DNA of 51,425 bases from Planomicrobium soli (GCF_003014655.1 NZ_PYAT01000017.1:1-51425); one strand, 5' to 3'; shown: positions 37,494 to 46,532, counted from the first letter of the stretch. The notes: generated from the sequence alone by a model not told the origin. Translations and numbers: made by a program.

Positions 37494-38963
37494 TTATCTG
37501 ATAGCTTGCTGTTCTTTAATAACCCTAAGCATTTTCAACGTATCGTCTTCCGGACCTTGTACCGGAAGGCCAGCTTCAACATTCATGCGAATGTACTCAA
37601 TGTTTTCTTGTGTAATGATCTCTCCAGGAATAAAAATCGGAATGCCTGGTGGATAAACCATAATAAATTCAGCTGAAATACGCCCAACTGCTTTATTGAT
37701 CGGAACCACTTCAGTTGTTGCGTAAAACGCGTCACGAGGCGTCATAGCAAGGCGCGGGATATCCGGAATAAGAACAGTCGGCTCAACAATAGCAGCCTCA
37801 GAATCGAACGTGGAGCTCATTCTTTGAAGGGCATTAATCAATAAGTTCAGTTCTTTTCGGGAATCTCCGATTGTTATTAGACATAATATGTTGTAAAGGT
37901 CGGACAATTCCACTTCGATATTGGCTTTCTCTCTTAGCCATTCTTCTGCCTGATGGCCTGTAATGCCAAGGTCTTTGACACTGATCAGCAATTTGGTCGG
38001 ATCCATGTCAAAGGTAGCCGATGTTTTCAGCAATTCTTTCCCGACGCAACGCAAATGGGCAATTTTATTGATGCGTTTGCGTGCATCCTGCGCCAGCCGG
38101 ATTGTCTGGTCAATCAAATCGTAGCCATGGACGGCAAGCTGTCTGCGCGCAGTATCAAGAGATGCCAAAATTGGGTATGAAGTTGAAGTGGTCGTCAACA
38201 TGGAAAGCGTCGACTGTACACGTTTTGGTGAAACAAGACCATCGCGCACATTCAAGACGGAACTTTGTGTCATAGATCCTCCAAGCTTATGCACGGAAGT
38301 AGCTGCCATATCAGCACCTGCTGCCATCGCCGATACCGGCAATGATTCGTGGAAGTGGATATGGACGCCATGGGCTTCATCCACCAAAACCGGAATGTCA
38401 CGGGTATGTGCGATATCGACAATACGCTTTAAATCAGCCGCTACGCCGAAATAAGTAGGATTGATCACAAGTACCGCTTTCGCATCCGGATATTCATTTA
38501 ATGCTTTTTCTACCGCTTCTGCCGAGATGCCGTGTGAAATACCGAGGTCAGGATCGACTTCAGGGTGAATGAAGATCGGGATGGCTCCCGCAAATACGAT
38601 GGCGGACATAATGGATTTATGTACGTTCCTCGGCACCAGTATTTTATCATTAGGGCCGACTACGCTTAAAATCATGGTCATGATGGCGCCGCTTGTCCCT
38701 TGCACGGAAAAGAAAGTATAGTCCGCACCGAACGCTTCAGCAGCCAGTTCTTGTGCTTGTTTAATGGCGCCTTTAGGTGAGTGGAGATCATCCAAAGGAG
38801 CTATGTTAATCAAATCAATGGATAAGATATTGTCGCCGACAAATTCCCGGAACGCAGGGTCGACGCCTTGGCCTTTTTTATGGCCGGGAATATGGAATTG
38901 GATCGGGTGCCGGTTTCGGTGCTTCAACAGCGCATCGAATAACGGAGTTTCTAATTGTGACAA
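37494..38963 (-). CDS. speA: Arginine decarboxylase (aminotransferase class I/II-like fold), 489 aa
   Basis: A PLP-dependent Orn/Lys/Arg decarboxylase with HIPGHKKG near the N-terminus, DEAHGVH (D195) and the Schiff-base lysine K226 in SVHKLGG. It closely follows B. subtilis SpeA, which makes agmatine from arginine as the first step of polyamine synthesis. The start is TTG at 38963 (MSQLETPLF, aligned with MSQHETPLY), with GAGGTG nine bases upstream; the GTG four codons earlier overlaps that site. It is divergent from the nitronate monooxygenase-like gene. Confidence 0.93.
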   Translation of the reverse strand: MSQLETPLFDALLKHRNRHPIQFHIPGHKKGQGVDPAFREFVGDNILSIDLINIAPLDDLHSPKGAIKQAQELAAEAFGADYTFFSVQGTSGAIMTMILSVVGPNDKILVPRNVHKSIMSAIVFAGAIPIFIHPEVDPDLGISHGISAEAVEKALNEYPDAKAVLVINPTYFGVAADLKRIVDIAHTRDIPVLVDEAHGVHIHFHESLPVSAMAAGADMAATSVHKLGGSMTQSSVLNVRDGLVSPKRVQSTLSMLTTTSTSYPILASLDTARRQLAVHGYDLIDQTIRLAQDARKRINKIAHLRCVGKELLKTSATFDMDPTKLLISVKDLGITGHQAEEWLREKANIEVELSDLYNILCLITIGDSRKELNLLINALQRMSSTFDSEAAIVEPTVLIPDIPRLAMTPRDAFYATTEVVPINKAVGRISAEFIMVYPPGIPIFIPGEIITQENIEYIRMNVEAGLPVQGPEDDTLKMLRVIKEQQAIR

Positions 38964-39004
38964 TGGGTAGCACACCTCGCTTTATAAAAATGAAAACAAA
39001 AAGA

Positions 39005-39032
39005 ATTATAGCATGATGCTACACGCTATACT
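39005..39032. promoter_or_regulatory. Overlapping divergent promoters of speA and the oxygenase gene
   Basis: On the minus strand TGCTATAAT (39013-39005) is an extended -10 for speA. On the plus strand TATACT (39027-39032) is a -10 for the gene at 39098. A perfect 13-bp palindrome TAGCATGATGCTA (39009-39021) lies between and overlaps the speA -10. It is well placed for a regulator controlling both genes. No strong -35 is visible for either. Confidence 0.5.
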
Positions 39033-39097
39033 ATAAAAATAAAAGGATTTTGCCTCTAGCCATCGAATACAAAAATATGGGAAAAGGAGAGGATAGG

Positions 39098-40063
39098 ATG
39101 CAATTTACTACGCGAGTAACTGAACTGTTGGGAACAAGGCTGCCAATTATACAAGGAGGGCTTGCATATCTAGCATATGCAGAACTTGCAGCAGCTGTCT
39201 CAAATGCTGGCGGCCTTGGCCAAATTACGGCGATGAGCTTGGCAACACCCGAACAATTGCGGGAAGAAATCCGAAAAGTGCGCCGGTTGACGGATCGGCC
39301 GTTCGGCGTTAACTTTGCAATAGGCGACCATGGGCGCGTATTTTCCCATATGCTTGATGTGGCGATCGAAGAAGAAGTTCCTGTCGTATCGATGACCGGG
39401 GGCAATCCTACGCCGATATTTGAACAGCTGGCAGGAACACCGATAAAAAAATTGGTTTTGGTAGCTGCAAGAAGGCAAGCGGAAAAAGCTGAAAAACTTG
39501 GTGCAGATGCCGTCATGGTAGTCGGCCAGGAAGGAGGGGGGCATCTAGGACGCGACGATGTCGGGACAATGGTGCTCATCCCCCAAGTGGCAGATGCTGT
39601 ATCAATACCTGTTATCGCTTCAGGAGGCATTGGTGATGGCCGGGGGTGGATGGCCGCACATGCGCTTGGTGCGGAAGGAATTGAAATGGGTACGCGTTTT
39701 ATTGCGACAAAAGAATGCGTCCATGCCTCTGAGGCGTATAAAAAAGCGTTGATCAGCAGTTCGGAAAGTGAAACCGTCGTGATCAAGCGAAGTATCGGCG
39801 CCCCTGCAAGAACGCTTCACAACGGTTGGACAGACCGAATTTTACAAATCGAGCAGGAAACCCCGAGCTATGAAGCATTAAAGGAATTCATTAGCGGGGA
39901 AGCCAATAAGAAGTTTATCTATGAAGGAAATGTGGAAGAAGGATTTGGATGGGCCGGCCAAGTAACTGGCTTGATTAAAGATGTGCCAAGCGTCCAGGAG
40001 CTTATGGAAAGAATGGAGAAGGAAGCCATGGCTATCCGCAACAGATGGGCGACTACATTATGA
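39098..40063 (+). CDS. Nitronate monooxygenase / FabK-like flavoprotein, 321 aa
   Basis: An FMN-binding TIM barrel of the 2-nitropropane dioxygenase family. Visible features are PIIQGGLAYL at the N-terminus, the AGGLG turn, QEGGGH (144-149), which carries the conserved histidine region, and the phosphate-binding ASGGIGDGRG. Family members are either nitronate monooxygenases or the FabK enoyl-ACP reductase. I cannot separate these from sequence alone, but the absence of other fab genes nearby favours the first. The ATG has AAGGAGAGG upstream. yktA follows after 15 bases. Confidence 0.82.
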   Translation: MQFTTRVTELLGTRLPIIQGGLAYLAYAELAAAVSNAGGLGQITAMSLATPEQLREEIRKVRRLTDRPFGVNFAIGDHGRVFSHMLDVAIEEEVPVVSMTGGNPTPIFEQLAGTPIKKLVLVAARRQAEKAEKLGADAVMVVGQEGGGHLGRDDVGTMVLIPQVADAVSIPVIASGGIGDGRGWMAAHALGAEGIEMGTRFIATKECVHASEAYKKALISSSESETVVIKRSIGAPARTLHNGWTDRILQIEQETPSYEALKEFISGEANKKFIYEGNVEEGFGWAGQVTGLIKDVPSVQELMERMEKEAMAIRNRWATTL

Positions 40064-40078
40064 AAGCAGGGAATATGA

Positions 40079-40357
40079 ATGGAATATTCTTATCCATTTT
40101 CAATAGACTGGTCAACAGATGATATTGTCGACGTTGTTCGTTTTTTCGAAGGAATTGAAATGGCATACGAAAAAGGCATCAATCGGGAGGATATGTTTAA
40201 GCGCTACAAAAAATTCAAGGAAGTGGTGCCTTCAATTTCAGAGGAAAAAACCTATTTCCGTGAATTTGAAGAAGAAAGCGGTTATGCAAGCTTTCCGGTT
40301 ATCAAAGAAATGAAAGCGAAAAGTGATGGCGACTTTATAAGACTGGACAAAAAATAA
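40079..40357 (+). CDS. yktA: UPF0223 family protein YktA, 92 aa
   Basis: A small acidic protein with MEYSYPFSIDWSTDDI at the start and the YKKFKEVVPS...REFEEESGY pattern of the UPF0223 (YktA) family. The function is unknown. It is 15 bases after the flavoprotein gene, with a modest AGGG site, so it is probably cotranscribed. Gene order next to yktB and speA matches Bacillus. Confidence 0.88.
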   Translation: MEYSYPFSIDWSTDDIVDVVRFFEGIEMAYEKGINREDMFKRYKKFKEVVPSISEEKTYFREFEEESGYASFPVIKEMKAKSDGDFIRLDKK

Positions 40358-40397
40358 AGCAAAACCCGCAGTGGAAAACTGCGGGTTTTGCTTTATT
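40356..40397. terminator. Strong terminator after yktA
   Basis: A perfect 17-bp stem (AAAGCAAAACCCGCAGT with its complement at 40378-40394) and a GGAAA loop. It is A-rich before and T-rich after the core and may also protect against transcription from yktB on the other strand. Confidence 0.93.
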
Positions 40398-40517
40398 CGT
40401 TTTTCTCATAGCAACTGAATTATAAAGATTTGCAAAAGAAATGCCTGCTGGACAAAAGTAGAGGCAACGGCAAAAAAAGAATATCACTTAATATTCAGAC
40501 AAATCGTGCATTTCTCT

Positions 40518-41138
40518 TTACTTTTGTGTCAATATATTATATAAAGGAAGCAATTCCTCGAATGTTTGGTCGACAAGTTCTTCAAAGTCTTTCTCAGGCA
40601 TTGATACAGCTTGTTCTCTAGGAATATGCCGGCCGATGACAAATTCCCCTTTTTTAACGTCACGAAGACGGATGACCAGCCTTTCAATTTCTTCTTGGCC
40701 CAATTGTTTTAAAGAAGTTGCCTCCGGCTTCATATGGTCCCCGGCAATAACAAAATCATCCGGCAAGGAGTGGATGATTTCAGTCTTTAACAATTGTTCA
40801 GCCATTTTGCTTTTTCCTGTTGCTTCATAAATAACGGCTAAAATGATGAACACATGGCTTTCCCATAAACCGATTTGGAAATGGGGAACCGCTTTATAGC
40901 CTCTTTTATATGGAGCAAATGCCACCCAGCTGTCTTTTGGCGGATTTATCGTACGGCGTAAGTGTTTCGCGATATGCGGGAAAAATTCATTGCCGGTTTT
41001 ACCGGAGAAAAAAGATGAATACTCTTTTCCCAGCTCTGCAAATTTAGGGCGCACCCGTTCGATCAGTGCTGCCATTCGTTCCTCTAACCCTGGTGTTTCA
41101 AAAACTTCAAAGTCGCGCTCTTTCCAAAAAGTTGTCAC
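40518..41138 (-). CDS. yktB: UPF0637 family protein YktB, 206 aa
   Basis: A soluble protein with FEVFETPGLEERM, the WVAFAPYKRGYKAVPHF core and WESHVFI, recognisable as the YktB (UPF0637) family. The function is unknown. The start is GTG with AAGGAGG nine bases upstream; the TTG two codons earlier is too close to that site. It is convergent with yktA and divergent from the ykzI-like gene. Confidence 0.88.
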   Translation of the reverse strand: MTTFWKERDFEVFETPGLEERMAALIERVRPKFAELGKEYSSFFSGKTGNEFFPHIAKHLRRTINPPKDSWVAFAPYKRGYKAVPHFQIGLWESHVFIILAVIYEATGKSKMAEQLLKTEIIHSLPDDFVIAGDHMKPEATSLKQLGQEEIERLVIRLRDVKKGEFVIGRHIPREQAVSMPEKDFEELVDQTFEELLPLYNILTQK

Positions 41139-41304
41139 GGTCAATATCCTCCTTAATTTTTACACTACATGTTTCATCTTACCTGACTTTGGGAAGAAAG
41201 AGTATAAATATACTTATCTCCCATCAAGTCACTGGTCAACCGTTTCTCTTGCTCTAATAATATGTCAGAATTATTGAAAAATAGGACGGAAAGGGGTGCT
41301 CAAT

Positions 41305-41499
41305 ATGAAACAGATGATACAAATAATCCGTAAGGCGGACGTCGAAAAAGAATATATTTCTGTATTGAAACTTGAACTAGATTATGAATTGGCTTCTTTG
41401 TTCGACGCCTTGAAAGTGAATGAAAACAGAGAGATAGAAAAAAGCAAAAAACGGCTTCACGAAATTCATGCGGAACTGGAGGCACTTCATGCGTTCTAA
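41305..41499 (+). CDS. ykzI: Small helical protein, YkzI-like, 64 aa
   Basis: A highly charged protein predicted as two helices (ADVEKEYISVLKLELDYELA; EKSKKRLHEIHAELEAL). The placement between yktB and the inositol monophosphatase gene, the length and the VEKEY...LDYELA pattern match my memory of B. subtilis YkzI; the name is therefore tentative. AAAGGGG precedes the ATG by about eight bases. The function is unknown. Confidence 0.65.
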   Translation: MKQMIQIIRKADVEKEYISVLKLELDYELASLFDALKVNENREIEKSKKRLHEIHAELEALHAF

Positions 41500-41513
41500 T
41501 TTATACATCACAT

Positions 41514-41551
41514 AAAGGCACCTACTGGTTCAAGACAGTAAGTGCCTTTTT
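41514..41551 (+). terminator. Terminator of the ykzI-like gene
   Basis: AGGCAC/GTGCCT and TACTG/CAGTA stems are separated by one mismatch, with an 8-nt loop and a T run after. Confidence 0.85.
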
Positions 41552-41587
41552 CGTTTATAATGGAAAAAATAGAAAAGAGGCGAAGGA

Positions 41588-42379
41588 ATGGAATTGCACG
41601 CATTAGATTTATACATAAAATCATTGATCAAAGAAGCAGGTCACTTGATTCGAAATTCATTAGCAACGGAATTGGTCATAGAAGCGAAATCAAATGCTAA
41701 TGACTTGGTGACAAATATGGACAAGGAAATCGAACAATTTTTCATCTCCCGGATCCGCCGCGATTTTCCAGGGCATCGAGTTTTTGGCGAAGAAGGATTT
41801 GGTGATGTTATCGAGAATTTGGACGGTACTGTTTGGATATTGGACCCGATTGACGGCACAATGAATTTTATCCATCAAAAAAGCAATTTTGCCATATCAT
41901 TAGGAATTTATGAAAATGGAATCGGGAAGCTTGGATACATATATGATGTTGTTAATGACAATTTATATCATGCTGTCAACGGAGAAGGTGCCTACTGCAA
42001 CGACGAACGGTTGTTGCCGTTAAAGGAGACTTCATTGGACAAATCGATAGTCGGCATCAACGCGACCTGGGTTACGCCAAACAGGTACATCAGGCATGAG
42101 GACAGCATCCGGCTGATCCAAGATGTAAGAGGTACCCGGTCCTATGGTTCGGCTGCCTTGGAACTTGCCTATCTAGCTACAGGGAGGATCGATGCATATC
42201 TATCTATGAGGCTGTCTCCTTGGGATATTGCGGGAGGCATGGTCATTGCAAAGGAAGTAGGAGCAATCGCCACTAATTTCAAGGACGAACCTGCCAACTT
42301 GCTAAAACAAGATTCGTTTATCGCAGCGAACCCATCGGTACATTCAAAAATCCTTACTGAATACATCCATGTAAAATAA
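41588..42379 (+). CDS. suhB: Inositol monophosphatase-family phosphatase, 263 aa
   Basis: The metal-binding motifs are GEEG (E68/E69), DPIDGT (D86, D89) and WDIAGG (D213), all of the IMPase superfamily. The position next to ykzI matches B. subtilis yktC. It hydrolyses inositol-1-phosphate or related sugar phosphates; the true substrate is not evident. GAGGCGAAGGA precedes the ATG. Confidence 0.9.
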   Translation: MELHALDLYIKSLIKEAGHLIRNSLATELVIEAKSNANDLVTNMDKEIEQFFISRIRRDFPGHRVFGEEGFGDVIENLDGTVWILDPIDGTMNFIHQKSNFAISLGIYENGIGKLGYIYDVVNDNLYHAVNGEGAYCNDERLLPLKETSLDKSIVGINATWVTPNRYIRHEDSIRLIQDVRGTRSYGSAALELAYLATGRIDAYLSMRLSPWDIAGGMVIAKEVGAIATNFKDEPANLLKQDSFIAANPSVHSKILTEYIHVK

Positions 42380-42418
42380 GAAAAGGGCGCAGAATTTTTC
42401 TGCGCCCTTTTCTTATTT
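42374..42418. terminator. Bidirectional terminator between suhB and ylaF
   Basis: A 17-bp perfect GC-rich stem (42378-42394 with 42398-42414) extends by further A-T pairs and has a TTT loop. It touches the suhB stop on one side and the ylaF stop on the other and serves both convergent genes. Confidence 0.93.
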
Positions 42419-42603
42419 TATAGTAAACCGGCGTCCATCATTTCTTTCTTTTTCTTAAAACCCATTCCCATAACTGCGCATAAAGCTAATATAGCAATCA
42501 GAACTCCTGGTATGCTCCGAAGTCCGACTGCAGCGCCGATTCCAACCATTGATAAAATGGCTGCCAACGAATATAACATGAAGATCCATTTTATATTTTT
42601 CAC
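42418..42603 (-). CDS. ylaF: YlaF-family small membrane protein, 61 aa
   Basis: Two hydrophobic helices (about 5-25 and 30-47) connected by a GLRSIPG turn and a basic FKKKKE tail. This is the DUF5325/YlaF type found upstream of typA. The function is unknown. The start is GTG with GGGAGG eight bases upstream. It is divergent from typA. Confidence 0.82.
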   Translation of the reverse strand: MKNIKWIFMLYSLAAILSMVGIGAAVGLRSIPGVLIAILALCAVMGMGFKKKKEMMDAGLL

Positions 42604-42712
42604 TTGTTTTGCCTCCCACTGATTTGCTCGAAATAAAATCTTAGGGTTTTCCCCCTATATGTGCTATACTAACACAGTTATAGACATGAAAAAAGAATAT
42701 TGGAGTGAAAGT

Positions 42713-44560
42713 ATGACGAACTTACGTAACGACTTAAGAAACATTGCTATCATTGCCCACGTTGACCATGGTAAAACAACTCTAGTGGATCAGCTTCTTC
42801 AGCAGTCTGGGATTTTCCGTTCTAATGAACACGTAGAAGAGCGTGCAATGGATTCAAACGACATCGAAAGAGAACGCGGAATTACGATTCTTGCAAAAAA
42901 CACTGCGATTCAATATAAAGATGCTAAAATCAATATTTTGGATACTCCAGGACATGCCGATTTCGGTGGAGAAGTAGAACGCATCATGAAAATGGTTGAT
43001 GGTGTTTTACTAGTTGTCGATGCTTACGAAGGCTGTATGCCGCAAACGCGTTTTGTACTAAAGAAAGCGTTAGAGCAAAACTTAAAGCCAATCGTTGTTG
43101 TTAACAAAATTGACCGCGATTTCGCGCGCCCTGAAGAAGTGGTTGACGAAGTCATCGAATTGTTTATCGAACTTGAAGCAAATGACGAGCAATTGGAATT
43201 CCCGGTTATTTTTGCCTCAGGCATGAATGGAACTGCCAGCCTTTCATCTGACCCTGCTGACCAAGAAGAAAACATGCAGGTTATTTACGATGCAATTATG
43301 GATCATGTACCAGCGCCAATCGATAACAGAGATGAGCCACTTCAATTCCAAGTAGCGCTTCTTGATTATAGTGATTATGTTGGACGTATCGGGATTGGCC
43401 GTGTGTTCCGCGGAACTATCGAAGTGGGCCAATCTGTTGCTTTAATGAAACTGGATGGTTCGGTCAAGAATTTCCGGGTTACAAAAATGCACGGATTTAT
43501 GGGCCTTAAACGGATAGAAATCGAAAAAGCCGAAGCTGGCGATTTGATTGCTATTTCGGGGATGGAAGATATCAACGTCGGGGAAACGGTTTGTCCGGCA
43601 GACCACCCGGAAGCTTTGCCTGTTCTTCGCATTGACGAGCCGACACTGCAAATGACATTCCTTGTTAACAACAGCCCGTTTGCTGGTAAAGAAGGAAAAT
43701 GGATCACTTCTAGAAAAATTCAGGAGCGTTTAGATGCTCAGTTGCAAACTGACGTATCTCTGCGTGTAGACCCTACAGATTCACCGGATGCATGGATTGT
43801 ATCTGGACGCGGAGAATTGCATTTGTCGATTTTGATCGAGAACATGCGCCGTGAAGGATTCGAACTTCAAGTATCAAAACCGGAAGTTATTGTAAAAATG
43901 GTTGACGGTGTTCGTTGTGAACCAGTAGAACGTGTACAAGTTGATGTTCCTGAAGAATACACTGGAGCGATCATTGAATCACTTGGTGAGCGCAAAGGTG
44001 AAATGCTAGATATGGTCAATAACGGAAGCGGCCAAGTTCGTTTGGTATTCAACGTACCAGCACGTGGTTTAATCGGTTACACTACTGAATTCTTAACGCA
44101 AACTCGTGGATACGGAATTATCAACCATACGTTCGACAGTTACCAGCCGGTTGCTTCAGGACGCGTTGGTGGGCGCCGCCAAGGTGTACTTGTTTCCATG
44201 GAACGCGGTAAAGTTTCAACTTACGGCCTAATGGGCATCGAAGATCGTGGAACAGCATTTGTAGAAGTGGGCGCTGAAATTTATGAAGGCATGATCGTCG
44301 GCGAACATAACCGCGACAGCGACTTGACAGTAAACATTGTTAAGATCAAAGCTGCAACAAACATCCGTTCAGCTAACAAAGATCAAACTACTACATTGAA
44401 AAAAGCCCGTTTAATGAGCCTTGAAGAAGCGCTTGAGTATTTGGCTGATGATGAGTATTGTGAAATCACTCCGCAAACTATCCGTCTGCGCAAGAAAATT
44501 CTTGATAAGAACGAACGCGAGCGCATGGCTAAGAAAAAGAAAGTTGCTATTGAAGAATAA
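42713..44560 (+). CDS. typA: Translational GTPase TypA/BipA, 615 aa
   Basis: A ribosome-associated GTPase with G1 AHVDHGKT (15-22), [21 protein letters not shown]-like domains III and V, and the BipA-specific C-terminal domain. It is involved in stress and cold adaptation and in 50S assembly in other bacteria. The ATG at 42713 has TTGGAG seven bases upstream. An extension of 18 codons is open but would start before the likely promoter (TATACT at 42665-42670). Confidence 0.96.
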   Translation: MTNLRNDLRNIAIIAHVDHGKTTLVDQLLQQSGIFRSNEHVEERAMDSNDIERERGITILAKNTAIQYKDAKINILDTPGHADFGGEVERIMKMVDGVLLVVDAYEGCMPQTRFVLKKALEQNLKPIVVVNKIDRDFARPEEVVDEVIELFIELEANDEQLEFPVIFASGMNGTASLSSDPADQEENMQVIYDAIMDHVPAPIDNRDEPLQFQVALLDYSDYVGRIGIGRVFRGTIEVGQSVALMKLDGSVKNFRVTKMHGFMGLKRIEIEKAEAGDLIAISGMEDINVGETVCPADHPEALPVLRIDEPTLQMTFLVNNSPFAGKEGKWITSRKIQERLDAQLQTDVSLRVDPTDSPDAWIVSGRGELHLSILIENMRREGFELQVSKPEVIVKMVDGVRCEPVERVQVDVPEEYTGAIIESLGERKGEMLDMVNNGSGQVRLVFNVPARGLIGYTTEFLTQTRGYGIINHTFDSYQPVASGRVGGRRQGVLVSMERGKVSTYGLMGIEDRGTAFVEVGAEIYEGMIVGEHNRDSDLTVNIVKIKAATNIRSANKDQTTTLKKARLMSLEEALEYLADDEYCEITPQTIRLRKKILDKNERERMAKKKKVAIEE

Positions 44561-44584
44561 ATGAATGGGAAGGATGTATAACCC

Positions 44585-44914
44585 ATGGGCGATCAAGCTT
44601 TTGTCTATGAAAGAATGTATCCGTTAGCCCGGTTTTTGTATGAGACAATGCCTAATTTCGAGATTGCAGGATATGCACTGTTTGCTGTGATCTTCCTCCT
44701 ATCTGCGTTTGTTTATAAATTAGGCTTTGCTAAGAAATTATCAATCGGCCAAAATGCCGTGATTGCTTTGTTTCTTCTGGTCGGTGGACTAGGGCTGACA
44801 TTTTTAGCCCTTTTCTTGCCGGTAGTCGAAGGCCTTGTTATTGCAGCACTGATTTTAATTTTGTATAAAATACGCTTATGGCGTGAAAAACGCGAAAACG
44901 CTGCTTCTCAATGA
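44585..44914 (+). CDS. ylaH: YlaH-like membrane protein, 109 aa
   Basis: Three hydrophobic segments (about 27-45, 55-75 and 78-96) and a charged C-terminal tail (LWREKRE). It follows typA by 24 bases, as in Bacillus (ylaG-ylaH). The function is unknown. GGGAAGGATG precedes the ATG. The last codons are part of a terminator stem, and the stop overlaps the end of the opposite gene by seven bases. Confidence 0.85.
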   Translation: MGDQAFVYERMYPLARFLYETMPNFEIAGYALFAVIFLLSAFVYKLGFAKKLSIGQNAVIALFLLVGGLGLTFLALFLPVVEGLVIAALILILYKIRLWREKRENAASQ

Positions 44915-44929
44915 GAAGCAGCGTTTTTT
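44895..44929. terminator. Bidirectional terminator inside two gene ends
   Basis: AAAACGCTGCTTCTC (44895-44909) pairs perfectly with 44913-44927 around an AAT loop, followed by more T. Both convergent genes end inside it, so their C-termini are encoded by the two arms. Confidence 0.93.
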
Positions 44930-45357
44930 CGTTCAAAAGTTTTATAAAGAACTGGCAATACTAGTGCATATGCCAAGTGGGCAAATACCCAGTAAAGAAT
45001 TGCTTCTCCATCGAACACCCCGGGGATTTCAGGATTCACTGCAAGAATCGACAAGGGAAAGTAAAGCAGGTAAGTCGGCGCGCATAAAATCAAGCTGATT
45101 AGCACCAGTTGTCCAAAAGGGTAGGGCCGTCGCTTGGCGAGATAGACATACACAATGCCGATGATTAACGAAATGGCAATGTGGAAGGAAAATTCCACCG
45201 GCTCCGACCAATCAATTGACCCCACAATCGGTATAAAATCAACATTCAAAAGCAAGGCGTATACTTGAACACCTGTTATTGATTGAATCCATTTCAGCAA
45301 GAAGCCGATTAAGAGGCCGCTCCAAAAACCAATCCAAATGCCTTTGAGCAGCTTCAT
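44908..45357 (-). CDS. Multi-pass membrane protein of unknown function, 149 aa
   Basis: Four to five hydrophobic segments (about 5-25, 33-48, 58-75, 82-105 and 120-140) and a basic C-terminus. The build resembles small YagU-type integral proteins, but I cannot assign a family. Its ATG shares one base with the ylaI stop (TGATG), so it is coupled to ylaI. The two genes overlap tail to tail with ylaH by seven bases. Confidence 0.75.
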   Translation of the reverse strand: MKLLKGIWIGFWSGLLIGFLLKWIQSITGVQVYALLLNVDFIPIVGSIDWSEPVEFSFHIAISLIIGIVYVYLAKRRPYPFGQLVLISLILCAPTYLLYFPLSILAVNPEIPGVFDGEAILYWVFAHLAYALVLPVLYKTFERKNAASH

Positions 45358-45563
45358 CAGAAGTCATCCTCTATTCTGCGGGAGCTGCGGTAAAAACGGA
45401 AAGAACCGGATGCAAGGCGTTCATTTGTACGCTCTGTGATCCGTTCGTGGCATTCGTCGCACATATGTGTATGAATGGGACGGTTCCGTAAGCGTTTAGC
45501 TTGGAGGGTATCATCATTGAGCTCTTCAATCTTATCGCAAATTACACATTGTACACGCATCAT
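45357..45563 (-). CDS. ylaI: YlaI-like zinc-finger protein, 68 aa
   Basis: Two CxxC pairs (CVICDK near the N-terminus and CDECHERI in the middle) suggest one zinc ribbon, with a basic C-terminal part. This fits YlaI (DUF2197) next to ylaH in Bacillus. The function is unknown. AGGAG lies six bases before two consecutive ATGs; the second may be used instead. It is coupled to the membrane protein gene. Confidence 0.82.
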   Translation of the reverse strand: MMRVQCVICDKIEELNDDTLQAKRLRNRPIHTHMCDECHERITERTNERLASGSFRFYRSSRRIEDDF

Positions 45564-45572
45564 TGATCTCTC

Positions 45573-46079
45573 CTATTCGACTCGGATCGCAGTCACATCT
45601 GTAATCGGATTTTGCTGATTCGAACCATCCGGCAACAGCACATGGACAGGTCCATCTGATTTTAAAGGCTTGCCATCTTGGCTGAATTTAAAAATCAGTT
45701 TTTTCGCCTCTTCAATGGAAAAAGCCTGTTCGCCATTAGCTGTTTCAATCACAACAGATTTTGCATGCTCTGCCGGTTCTGCGTTTTCCAAAAACGGTTT
45801 GAAAATCATACCGAAAGTTCCGGTCATCATCTCGTTTTTTTCTTTTCTATTATAAGTCTTTTCCGAGTTTAAAGTCGGGGGGACAATCGCGCCTTCCATA
45901 ATTTCTCTCGACCAGTGCTCCCCCATACCGCGCTTGTATTCTTCAAGCTCATCACGCTCGACTCTTGCTTCAACAAAATAAGTTTCCAGATCGAGTTTGC
46001 GGTCATCAAAAATCCAAACTGTTGGATCGATTGTAATTTTATACTTAACCTCGCCTTTAAACGGTATAATAAATTCCAT
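45573..46079 (-). CDS. Conserved protein, possibly peptidyl-prolyl isomerase-related, 168 aa
   Basis: A soluble acidic protein starting MEFIIPFKGEVKYKITIDP, with WIFDDRKLDL, GTFGMIFKPFL and DGPVHVLLPDGSNQQNP. I recall homologues in Bacillus and Geobacillus annotated as peptidyl-prolyl cis-trans isomerase, but no classical cyclophilin or FKBP motif is visible, so the label is doubtful. GGAGGG lies six bases before the ATG. It leads a three-gene minus-strand operon with ylaI (nine bases later) and the membrane protein. Confidence 0.7.
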   Translation of the reverse strand: MEFIIPFKGEVKYKITIDPTVWIFDDRKLDLETYFVEARVERDELEEYKRGMGEHWSREIMEGAIVPPTLNSEKTYNRKEKNEMMTGTFGMIFKPFLENAEPAEHAKSVVIETANGEQAFSIEEAKKLIFKFSQDGKPLKSDGPVHVLLPDGSNQQNPITDVTAIRVE

Positions 46080-46128
46080 GCAAAACCCTCCATTAAAATA
46101 ATCCATCTTTTATCAGTATACCGTTTCC

Positions 46129-46142
46129 TTGGGAATTCCCAA
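46129..46142. promoter_or_regulatory. Perfect 14-bp palindrome between divergent genes
   Basis: TTGGGAATTCCCAA lies in the 167-bp gap between ylaN and the minus-strand operon. On the minus strand it overlaps the position expected for the -35 of a TATACT at 46120-46115. It may be a regulator site; no specific factor is recognised. Confidence 0.3.
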
Positions 46143-46170
46143 AGGGATTAATTCTCGAGAGGATAGAGGC

Positions 46171-46199
46171 TTGCATTTTTACTGTCTAGCATATACACT
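46171..46199 (+). promoter_or_regulatory. Candidate promoter of ylaN
   Basis: TTGCAT (46171-46176) and TACACT (46194-46199) are separated by 17 bp. TATACA two bases earlier is an alternative -10 with a shorter spacer. Confidence 0.4.
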
Positions 46200-46246
46200 T
46201 TAAACAAGTCACTGAACATGAAATTTCATTAAATGGGGGAGTCCTC

Positions 46247-46528
46247 ATGGAACATACAGAAGAACAAACTTATCAAGTCAAGGCTTTAGAACTCCTCAAA
46301 GCAGATGCAGAAAAAATTGAGCAATTGATCAAAGTTCAAATGGACAATTTGACATTGCCTTCATGTCCACTATATGAAGAAGTTCTTGACACTCAAATGT
46401 TCGGCTTGTCTCGTGAGATTGATTTTGCCGTTAAGTTAGGCTTGATCGAGCGCGAAACCGGCAAGAATTTAATAGATACGCTTGAGAAGAAACTGTCTGT
46501 CCTGTTAGAAGCGTATACGAATAAATGA
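46247..46528 (+). CDS. ylaN: YlaN family protein (UPF0358), 93 aa
   Basis: A helical protein with [20 protein letters not shown] and the [12 protein letters not shown] motif, clearly YlaN. In B. subtilis and S. aureus the protein is linked to iron homeostasis (interaction with Fur; needed under low iron). GGGGGAG precedes the ATG. It has its own promoter and terminator ahead of ftsW. Confidence 0.93.
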   Translation: MEHTEEQTYQVKALELLKADAEKIEQLIKVQMDNLTLPSCPLYEEVLDTQMFGLSREIDFAVKLGLIERETGKNLIDTLEKKLSVLLEAYTNK

Positions 46529-46532
46529 CTTG

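Noticed and set aside
38081..38454. Plus-strand ORFs opposite speA
   Set aside because: Shadow frames within a clearly conserved decarboxylase; no ribosome binding site.
44883..45098. 71-codon plus-strand ORF after ylaH
   Set aside because: It runs through the bidirectional terminator and opposite a supported membrane-protein gene.
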